A DNA stretch of 41,941 bases from Chersky-267 sp034666965. GTDB taxonomy: Bacteria; Chloroflexota; Limnocylindria; Limnocylindrales; CSP1-4. Under the pieces are notes generated by a model. It saw nothing but the letters and a program-made list of their open reading frames with translations, was not told the DNA's origin and did no database searches. The stretch spans positions 1 through 41,941 of the forward strand of contig JAXDKT010000006.1 in the NCBI GenBank assembly GCA_034666965.1, given 5' to 3'. Below are positions 33,514-40,456 of the stretch, in pieces (position 1 is the first letter of the stretch; every line of letters begins with the position of its first letter). The position numbers were made by a program, and so were the translations under genes.

Positions 33514-33679
33514 CCCTGCTGACGGCCACTTTCGGGGCCCGCTCGTGGCTCAGCCGGCCGGCCGGGGCACCGCGGGCACATCCGTTCGGGCTACCGCGGG
33601 CCGGTACATAGGTCCGGTGGGCTCGACTCGGGCCTCATCGTAGGCTCCCTCCAGGCGCTTTTCTTCCTGGGGGTTCGTC

Positions 33680-35506
33680 TTGTCCCGTACACGCACTACG
33701 GCACGCAAGCCGATCTTGCTGCTGCTGGTCTTCGGCGTATTCCTGGCCATCGTCGGGATCACCGCCCTGGCCCAGGCGATGCTGGTCGCGACCGACTTCT
33801 CGACGTCCGTGCTGGAGTCGTATGTCGGCAACGACGCTGCAACCGTGCGCGGATTCGCAACGGCCTTCCTCCGCCCAAGGGATCTCGTCCCGGGCGCGTC
33901 GACTCCGACCTCCGTGGTCCTCCAGGGTCAGCTGGAGTCGCTGGTCGAACCGAACAAGATCCTGCGCGTCGAGATCCGTCTGCCCGATGGAACCCTGGTC
34001 AGGGCCAGCGACCCGACCCTCGCCGGGATGACGGCCCCCGCCAGCGCGGACTTCAGCACTGCCGCTTCCGGCGTAGCGACCGTCGGGCTCCACCCGGTCG
34101 CCGAATCGGAAGCGCTCGGCCCGGCGCTGCCCGCCTCGAGCGTCCTGCGCGAGTACTTCCCGATCAATGCCGGCGGTCGGGTGCAGGCGGTGATCGGCCT
34201 GTGGCGAGACGCCGAGCCGATCCTGGCGCGTCTCGACGCGGTCCGGCGCGATGTGATCGTGGTGACGCTCAGCGCGGCCGCGGTGGCAGCGTTTGTGCTG
34301 TTCCTCGTCTTCCGAGCGGCACAGGGTCGGATCTCCCGTCAGACGGAGCAGCTCGTCGAGGCCACCCGACGCGACCCTCTGACCGACACACCCAACCATG
34401 GGACGCTGGTCGAGGAGCTGGCCGCCGCGTTCGAGATTGCCCGACTCAAGGGCGAGCCGATCGGGATCGTCCTCCTGGACATCGACAACTTCCGGCTGCT
34501 CAACGACACCTATGGCCACGCCGCGGGCGACCAGGCGATCCTGACCGTCGCCGAGCTGCTCAAGGCGGAGTTCCCGGAGGGCGCGGTTCACGGTCGCTAT
34601 GGTCCCGACGAGTTCCTTGTGATCCACCCCTCGGCCGACGTGGAGGTCCTGGAGCACGCCATCGATCGGCTCCGGTCGGCGCTCACCGAGCGGGCCCTCC
34701 AGTTCGGCGAGTCGGAGCGCCTGCCGGTCACCGTCAGCGCGGGTATCTGCTCGTATCCTCAGGACGCCGACTCGGTGACGGCCTTGCTCACGATCGCGGC
34801 GGTCACCCTGCACGAGGCCAAGCTCAGCGGCGGCGATGCCGTCCGGGTCGCCGGGGCGGCGGCCGACGTGCCGGCCGAGACACGTACCTTCGACGTCTTC
34901 CAGGGCCTGATCCTGGCCGTCGACGGCAAGGACCGGTACACCAAGCGGCACTCCGAGGACGTCGCCCGGTATGCGGTCTTCCTGGCCGAGCGGATTGGAC
35001 TCGATCCGGACACGATCGCCACCATCCGGGTCGCCGGGCTGCTCCACGACGTTGGCAAGATCGGGATCCCGGACGGCATCCTGCGCAAGCCCGCGCGCCT
35101 GACCGAAGAGGAATACAAGATCGTCAAGCAGCATGTCGCCCTCGGCGACCTGATCGTCCGCGACCTGCCCAACGTCGACGTCATCCGGGCCGGAGTCCGC
35201 CATCACCACGAGCGCTGGGACGGGGCCGGCTACCTCGATCGGCTGGCCGGCGAAGAGATCCCGCTGATCGCCCGGATCCTGGCGGTGGGTGATGCATTCT
35301 CGGCGATGACCACCACTCGCCCGTACCGCAAGGCGCTCGACGTTCGCGAGGCCCTGACGCGCATGGAAGATGCCGCCGGGACCCAGCTCGAGGAACGGCT
35401 GGTGGCTTCCTTCGTCGACGGCATCCGGACCGCCGCCGACGCTCCACTGCCCGGCGCGGAGACGGCTCCGTCGCGGCTGTGGACGCCCTATGCCAAGGTC
35501 GCCTGA
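33680..35506 (+). CDS. Membrane sensor with GGDEF-like and HD-GYP-like domains
   Basis: The 608-aa protein has two TM segments (about 11-33 and 192-215) flanking an extracytoplasmic sensor domain, then a GGDEF-type domain (about 235-390) and an HD-GYP-type phosphodiesterase domain (about 405-590). GGDEF domains make c-di-GMP and HD-GYP domains degrade it. Here the cyclase motif reads GPDEF (308-312), Pro for the second Gly, so cyclase activity is doubtful. The phosphodiesterase half keeps the HD pair (H456, D457) and HHHERWDGAGY (508-518), but the Pro of GYP is Leu (519). The TTG start at 33680 follows a GGGGG stretch. The stop is 1 nt before the next gene's GTG, suggesting co-transcription. 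Confidence 0.93.
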   Translation: MSRTRTTARKPILLLLVFGVFLAIVGITALAQAMLVATDFSTSVLESYVGNDAATVRGFATAFLRPRDLVPGASTPTSVVLQGQLESLVEPNKILRVEIRLPDGTLVRASDPTLAGMTAPASADFSTAASGVATVGLHPVAESEALGPALPASSVLREYFPINAGGRVQAVIGLWRDAEPILARLDAVRRDVIVVTLSAAAVAAFVLFLVFRAAQGRISRQTEQLVEATRRDPLTDTPNHGTLVEELAAAFEIARLKGEPIGIVLLDIDNFRLLNDTYGHAAGDQAILTVAELLKAEFPEGAVHGRYGPDEFLVIHPSADVEVLEHAIDRLRSALTERALQFGESERLPVTVSAGICSYPQDADSVTALLTIAAVTLHEAKLSGGDAVRVAGAAADVPAETRTFDVFQGLILAVDGKDRYTKRHSEDVARYAVFLAERIGLDPDTIATIRVAGLLHDVGKIGIPDGILRKPARLTEEEYKIVKQHVALGDLIVRDLPNVDVIRAGVRHHHERWDGAGYLDRLAGEEIPLIARILAVGDAFSAMTTTRPYRKALDVREALTRMEDAAGTQLEERLVASFVDGIRTAADAPLPGAETAPSRLWTPYAKVA

Positions 35507-35507
35507 G

Positions 35508-36563
35508 GTGGCGTCCGGGAGTCGTCCAGGCGCCCGCGCTCACCGGCTGCTGGCCCTGACCGGCGCCCTCGCCGCCCTCCTGATCCAGACCCAGCCGGCC
35601 GCCGCGGCCAACAGCTGGACGGTCACGGCCAATCCCACCACGATCGTGGGCGACCCGTCACCGAAGGTCCGACTGACGATCCGGAACACGTCGTCGAACA
35701 ACCATCACGGAAACGATGACATCGGCTGCGTGACGGTCACGATCCCTTCGGCGTTCAGCGTCGGAGCCGCATCGATCGTGTCGGTCACAAACGGGAATGA
35801 CTGGTCGGCCAGCAAGTCGGGTCAGAAGGTGACGGCCAGGGCCGATTCGAGCGGAGACGAGTTGCGTGGGGATCCCACGGACGACACGCTGGTCCTCGAC
35901 ATCTCCACCGGCGCGAATGCCGCCTCCGGCGACTGGACGATCCGTGGCTATGACCGGCGGGACTGCAGCAGTGGATCATTCCCGGTCAAGTCGATCACGA
36001 TCACCGTCGTCGCCAGCTCGACGCCGAACCCGACCCCGAACCCCACGCCTCAGCCGACCCCCAACCCGACGCCCCCGCCAACACCCAAGCCGACCCCTCA
36101 GCCGACACCAAAGCCGACCCCCGATCCGACAGCCGCTCCGACCTCGGCGCCGACGCAGTCTCCGGCACCACCCGGCCAGCCGACCGAGGACCCAAGTCCT
36201 GGGGACAGCCCGACGCCCGATCCATCGCTGAGCCCGGAGCCCTCGCCCTCAGCCAGCCCCACGCCTTCGCCAGGGGTCGCCGTGGGTGGCCCGACGGTTC
36301 CGGCCGGTCGACCACCCGCGGATGGGGAGCATTTCGAGAGCGCCATCAGCATTCCCGTGGACGAGGCGGATCCATCGTTCTCGCAGCTCGGAACCGAGGT
36401 TCTGGCTAGCCTTGGCGTCTTCGCCTGGGCGGTGCCCGGGGCGCTCCTGGGCGCACCGGGGTTGTTGCTCATCCTGGTCATCCTGGCCCAGTCGATGGGG
36501 GCGCTGTCCTGGCTGCCGCTCGTTCGCCGCAAGATCGGCGGCTTTGGGCTGGCCCAGCGCTGA
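35508..36563 (+). CDS. Secreted Pro/Thr-rich protein with C-terminal membrane anchor
   Basis: The 351-aa protein has a Sec signal peptide (Arg-rich n-region, LLALTGALAALLIQ, AxA-type site near PAAAAN). An extracellular beta-rich domain (about 38-165, NSWTVTANPTTIVGDPSPKV) contains two cysteines that could pair. A long linker of Pro-Thr and Pro-Ser repeats follows (about 170-260, PTPNPTPQPTPNPTPPPTP). Near the C-terminus is one hydrophobic segment (LGVFAWAVPGALLGAPGLLLILVILA) with a basic tail, so it is probably anchored at both its end and the membrane. It starts one nt after the GGDEF/HD-GYP stop; an ATG at 35490 is an alternative. Function unknown; a surface or adhesion role is possible. 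Confidence 0.8.
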   Translation: MASGSRPGARAHRLLALTGALAALLIQTQPAAAANSWTVTANPTTIVGDPSPKVRLTIRNTSSNNHHGNDDIGCVTVTIPSAFSVGAASIVSVTNGNDWSASKSGQKVTARADSSGDELRGDPTDDTLVLDISTGANAASGDWTIRGYDRRDCSSGSFPVKSITITVVASSTPNPTPNPTPQPTPNPTPPPTPKPTPQPTPKPTPDPTAAPTSAPTQSPAPPGQPTEDPSPGDSPTPDPSLSPEPSPSASPTPSPGVAVGGPTVPAGRPPADGEHFESAISIPVDEADPSFSQLGTEVLASLGVFAWAVPGALLGAPGLLLILVILAQSMGALSWLPLVRRKIGGFGLAQR

Positions 36564-36576
36564 CGCAGCGGCGCCC

Positions 36577-36606
36577 TTGACGCGGTCGCGCGGGCCCGCC
36601 TAGACT
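36577..36606 (+). promoter_or_regulatory. trp operon promoter
   Basis: TTGACG (36577-36582) and TAGACT (36601-36606) are separated by 18 bp. Transcription would start near 36613, at the beginning of the T-box leader. Confidence 0.7.
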
Positions 36607-36612
36607 CCGTCG

Positions 36613-36957
36613 ACATCACGAAGAGCGGGCGATGAACGGAACGAGTACCCGTCGCGCGTCGGCACAGAGACCCGGTGGCTGGTGGAAACCGGGGCGGCGC
36701 AGGCGGAGAATGGATCCGGGAGCCTCCGGACCGAACGGGAGCGATCCTCAGTAGGCTCCGGCGCAGAGCGCCAGCGATAGCGGGCAGCGCCGATCGGCGG
36801 CAGGGATCAACGGATCCGGGCCGTCCCGTCGGTCAGGTGAGTGCGGCACACGCCGAATGAGGGTGGCACCGCGGAAGGCTCGGCCTTTCGTCCCCGGGAC
36901 GAACAGGCCGTTCTCGATTCTCCGGGCCCCGGAGACCGCCGCACCGCCTCGGAGGCG
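36613..36957 (+). promoter_or_regulatory. Tryptophan T-box leader (specifier UGG)
   Basis: The leader carries T-box hallmarks in order: GAGTA (36643-36647) and AGAGA (36666-36670) of Stem I, the distal-loop-like GGTGGCTGGTGGAAACC (36674-36690), and the specifier loop GAA-TGG-ATC with UGG (Trp) at 36711-36713. A Stem II AGTAGG follows, then the T-box sequence AGGGTGGCACCGCGG (36860-36874), which pairs with the uncharged tRNA 3' end. Downstream is a strong hairpin (36882-36909; arms GGCCT-TTCGTC and GACGAA-C-AGGCC). Next are TCTCCGG/CCGGAGA (36919-36935) and CGCCT/AGGCG (36945-36957), the last enclosing the trpE Shine-Dalgarno GGAGG (36951-36955). No U-run follows the first hairpin, so control could be translational. 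It fills the 403-nt gap before trpE. Confidence 0.9.
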
Positions 36958-36966
36958 ACCGCAACC

Positions 36967-38628
36967 ATGACCACCACCGACCCGCTCAGCCTGACCGAAG
37001 CCAAACGGCTCGTCGGCAACGCCGACACGATCCTCCTGCGCGCTACCCGTGACGCCGACCTCGAGACTCCGATCGGTGCCTTCCTCCGGCTCGACGACGG
37101 CGGCCCGGCTTACCTCCTCGAGTCGGTCGAGGGTGGCGAACGGCTCGGCCGATACAGCTTCCTGGGTGTCGGGCCGCGCCGGCTGCTCGAGGTCCGCGAC
37201 GGCCAGGCCACGATCCAGACCCGTCCGCTGAGCGTCGACGCCTACAGCCCGGACCTGCCCACCCGGAGCGCGCCGGTCACGGATTCGCTGGCCGCCCTGC
37301 GCTCGTTCGTGCACAAGCGCCGGGTCCTGCCCGTCGAGGGCATGCCCAGATTCACCGGCGGCGCGGTGGGGGCGCTGGCCTACGACGCCGTCGCGACCTT
37401 CGAGCCGAGCGTGCCCCTGCCCGAGGCCGACCCGGTCGGCGTCCCGACCGCGGGCTTCATCGAGACCGACCTCGTCCTCGTCTTCGACCATCTGACCCAC
37501 ACGATGAGCGCCATCGCCAGCCTGCACACCGACGCGCCGGACTTCGAGGGCCGCTATGCGATCGCCGAACGAGCCATCTTCGAGGCGCTCGACCGGACGG
37601 CACGACCGAGCCCCGGCGAGCTGGCCGGGCCGACCGGCGCCGGTGGCCGGAACGGGGCCGCGAGGGCATCGACCGGCGCGATCGGCGACACCCGGATCGA
37701 GACCAGCCTCGGCCGGGACGGCTACATCCGCGCGGTGGAGGTCGCCAAGGACGCGATCGCGGCGGGCGAGGCGATCCAGGTCGTGCTCGCCCGACGCCAG
37801 TCGATCGACCTGCCGACGGGACCGGACGGCCGAACGATCGATGGCATCGGCCTCTATCGCGCGCTTCGCCGGGTGAACCCGAGCCCCTACTTGTTCTTCG
37901 TCCGGACGCCGTCGTTCGAGGTCGTGGGTGCCAGCCCAGAGCTCCTCCTCCAGGCCGAGGGCGACCGGCTGACGACCCACCCGATCGCGGGGACCCGGCC
38001 GCGGGGCGCCACCCCGGCCGAGGACGAGATGCTGGCCGAGCAGCTCCAGCGCGACCCCAAGGAGAAGGCCGAGCACGTGATGCTGGTCGACCTGGGCCGC
38101 AACGATCTCGGCCGGGTGAGCCGTCCGGGCACGGTCCGGCTGACCAAGTACATGGAGGTCGAACGCTACAGCCACGTCCTGCACTTGGTGAGCCATGTGG
38201 AGGGTCGCCTCCGCCCGGACCTCGACGCGCTCGACGCGCTGCGGGCGGTGTTCCCCGCGGGTACCCTGTCGGGCGCGCCCAAGGTCCGCGCGATGCAGCT
38301 GATCGCCGCCGCCGAACAGGAGCGACGCGGCCTGTATGGCGGGGCGGTCGGGTACCTCGGCTACGACGGCAACCTCGACACGGCCATCACCATCCGCAGC
38401 GCGGTGCTGCGCGCCGGCCAGGCTCACGTCCACACGGGGGCCGGCATCGTCGCGGGCTCGGTGCCCGAAAAGGAGTTCGAGGAGACCGAGCACAAGGCGG
38501 CCGCCCTGCGGCGGGCCATCGAGCTCGCGGCGGGCGCGGGCGAGGCGGCCGGACGGACGGCACCGGGCGCGGCCGAACCGGGCAGCGCCACCGCCGCCCC
38601 CGCCGGCGCCGGGGGCTCAGGCGGATGA
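36967..38628 (+). CDS. trpE: Anthranilate synthase component I
   Basis: TrpE converts chorismate to anthranilate using ammonia delivered by TrpG. The 553-aa protein has the N-terminal domain with the tryptophan-feedback motif LLESVEGGERLGRYSFLG. The chorismate-binding domain shows PSPYLFFVRTPSFEVVGASPE, HPIAGTRPRGATP, LVDLGRNDLGRVS and the C-terminal FPAGTLSGAPKVRAM and TGAGIVAGSVPE. The ATG at 36967 is 11 nt after the Shine-Dalgarno held in the T-box leader; an upstream GTG at 36841 would lie within the leader and is rejected. The Ala/Gly-rich C-terminal tail (about 520-553) is non-conserved. The stop overlaps trpG by 4 nt (ATGA). Confidence 0.97.
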   Translation: MTTTDPLSLTEAKRLVGNADTILLRATRDADLETPIGAFLRLDDGGPAYLLESVEGGERLGRYSFLGVGPRRLLEVRDGQATIQTRPLSVDAYSPDLPTRSAPVTDSLAALRSFVHKRRVLPVEGMPRFTGGAVGALAYDAVATFEPSVPLPEADPVGVPTAGFIETDLVLVFDHLTHTMSAIASLHTDAPDFEGRYAIAERAIFEALDRTARPSPGELAGPTGAGGRNGAARASTGAIGDTRIETSLGRDGYIRAVEVAKDAIAAGEAIQVVLARRQSIDLPTGPDGRTIDGIGLYRALRRVNPSPYLFFVRTPSFEVVGASPELLLQAEGDRLTTHPIAGTRPRGATPAEDEMLAEQLQRDPKEKAEHVMLVDLGRNDLGRVSRPGTVRLTKYMEVERYSHVLHLVSHVEGRLRPDLDALDALRAVFPAGTLSGAPKVRAMQLIAAAEQERRGLYGGAVGYLGYDGNLDTAITIRSAVLRAGQAHVHTGAGIVAGSVPEKEFEETEHKAAALRRAIELAAGAGEAAGRTAPGAAEPGSATAAPAGAGGSGG

Positions 38629-39356
38629 TCCTGGTCATCGACAACTACGACTCGTTCACGTTCAACCTCGTCCAGGCGCTCGAGGCGGCCGGGGCCGTGA
38701 TCCGGGTCGTCCGCAACGACGCCATCGACAAGACCGGCGTGGAGGCGCTGGCCGACGATCCGGAGGGCAGCCTGCACGGGATCGTCGTGTCGCCCGGCCC
38801 CGGCGACCCGAGCACGGCGGGTGTCTCGGTCGGGGCGATCGAGGTGGCCGCGGATCGAGGCATCCCGCTGCTCGGTGTTTGTCTCGGGATGCAGGCGATG
38901 GCGGTCGCATTCGGCGGATCGATCGTGCGTGCCCCAACGCTCGTCCACGGCGAGGCGTCCGAGGTCAGCCACGACGGCGAGGGCCTGCTGCGCGGCCTTC
39001 CGCCGGCGTTCATGGCCGCCCGCTACCACTCGCTGTGCGTCAACCGCGACACCCTGCCCGATGCGCTCCGAGTCAGCGCCCTGACCGAGGAGGACGGCGT
39101 GATCATGGGCCTGCGCCACACGAGCCTGCCCCTCGAAGGTGTTCAGTTCCACCCCGAATCCGTGCTCACGCCGCAAGGTCCGCAGCTCCTGGCCAACTTT
39201 CTGCGCCTGGCCGGCGAGGGCGAGGCCGGACGGCTCGACGCCGCCACGGGAACGTTCGCGACCGCCGGCATGGCCGAGCGGGTGGCGGACGCGCCGACCG
39301 ACGCGCCGACCGACGGGACGACAATCCCCAGCCCGACCGAGGCGGGGGCCCGGTGA
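38625..39356 (+). CDS. trpG: Anthranilate synthase component II (glutamine amidotransferase)
   Basis: TrpG releases ammonia from glutamine for TrpE. The 243-aa class I amidotransferase has LVIDNYDSFTFNLVQ at the start, the nucleophile Cys86 in LLGVCLGMQ, and His176/Glu178 in QFHPESVLTPQG. The core ends near 205; a Thr/Asp/Pro-rich tail of about 35 residues (PTDAPTDGTTIPSPTE) follows, a low-complexity extension. It overlaps trpE and trpD by 4 nt each (ATGA, GTGA). Confidence 0.97.
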   Translation: MILVIDNYDSFTFNLVQALEAAGAVIRVVRNDAIDKTGVEALADDPEGSLHGIVVSPGPGDPSTAGVSVGAIEVAADRGIPLLGVCLGMQAMAVAFGGSIVRAPTLVHGEASEVSHDGEGLLRGLPPAFMAARYHSLCVNRDTLPDALRVSALTEEDGVIMGLRHTSLPLEGVQFHPESVLTPQGPQLLANFLRLAGEGEAGRLDAATGTFATAGMAERVADAPTDAPTDGTTIPSPTEAGAR

Positions 39357-40456
39357 GCGAGCTCGTCCGCGCCGCACTGGCCGCGATCGTCGAGGGGCGC
39401 ACGCTCAGCCTCGACGAGGCCCGCGGCGCAATGGGCTCGGTGATGGACGGCGAGGCCACCCCGGCCCAGCTGGCGGCCCTCCTCGTCGCCCTGCGGATGC
39501 GCGGCGAGACCACCGACGAGCTGGCGGGCTTCGCCGGGGCGATGCGCGACCGAGTCGTGCGGGTCCAGGCGCCGGCAGGCACGATCGACCTGGTCGGGAC
39601 CGGCGGCGACGGCAGCGGCACGTTCAACATCTCGACCGCGGCGGCGCTGGTCGTGGCGGCCGCGGGGGTGCCGGTGGCCAAGCATGGCAACCGGGCCATC
39701 ACCTCCCGCTCGGGCTCGGCCGACGTGCTCGACGCGCTGGGCATCCGGATCGACCACGACGCGACCACGGCCGCCGAGGCCCTCCGCCGCGACCGCTTCG
39801 CGTTCCTGTTCGCGCCCGCCTTCCACCCGGCGATGCGCCACGCCGGCCCGACCCGGCGCGAGATCGGGGTGCGGACCTCGTTCAACCTGCTCGGGCCGCT
39901 GACCAACCCGGCCGGGGCCACCCGCCAGGTCCTGGGAGTGGGCGACGCGGCCCTGGCCCCGCGGCTGGCCGAGGTCGCCCGCCGCCTGGGGACCGAGCGG
40001 ACGCTGGTGGTCCACGGCGCCGGCGTCGATGAGCTCCCGCTCGACGGAACCGGTGTCATCCTCGACGTGAGCCCATCCGGGATCGATCGGCGCACGATCG
40101 ACGCCGGCGAGCTGGCGGCACTCGGCCTGGCCCCGGCCGGCAACGATGCCCTGGCGGGCGGCAGCCCCGAGGACAATGCCGCACTGGTCGAGACGGTCCT
40201 CACCGGAGCGCGCGGGCCGCATCGGGACGTGGTCCTGCTCAACGCGGCTGCCGCGTTGCTGGCGGCCGGTCGGGTCGCCGAGCTTGCCGCCGGTCTGGCG
40301 GACGCGGCCGGTGCGATCGACGACGGGCAGGCCGCTGCGCTCCTGGCGCGGCTGCGGGCCGAGCGCGTCGAGGCCGACCGAGCGAAGGCCGCCGCGGATG
40401 TGGCCGCCGTCACAGCCGATGCGGCCGTCACAGCCGATCCGGCGGCCACCCGATGA
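39353..40456 (+). CDS. trpD: Anthranilate phosphoribosyltransferase
   Basis: TrpD joins anthranilate to PRPP. The 367-aa protein has the PRPP and Mg-binding loops GTGGDGSGTFNISTA and KHGNRAITSRSGSADVL, with the anthranilate-side HPAMRHAGPTRREIGVRT and NLLGPLTNP. The GTG at 39353 overlaps the trpG stop. The last 30 residues are an Ala/Val/Asp-rich tail (KAAADVAAVTADAAVTADPA). The stop overlaps the next gene's ATG by 4 nt. Confidence 0.97.
   Translation: MSELVRAALAAIVEGRTLSLDEARGAMGSVMDGEATPAQLAALLVALRMRGETTDELAGFAGAMRDRVVRVQAPAGTIDLVGTGGDGSGTFNISTAAALVVAAAGVPVAKHGNRAITSRSGSADVLDALGIRIDHDATTAAEALRRDRFAFLFAPAFHPAMRHAGPTRREIGVRTSFNLLGPLTNPAGATRQVLGVGDAALAPRLAEVARRLGTERTLVVHGAGVDELPLDGTGVILDVSPSGIDRRTIDAGELAALGLAPAGNDALAGGSPEDNAALVETVLTGARGPHRDVVLLNAAAALLAAGRVAELAAGLADAAGAIDDGQAAALLARLRAERVEADRAKAAADVAAVTADAAVTADPAATR

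Noticed and set aside
36841..36966. Earlier trpE start at an in-frame GTG (36841)
   Set aside because: The extra residues would be encoded by the T-box and its downstream hairpins; the ATG at 36967 follows the Shine-Dalgarno GGAGG.
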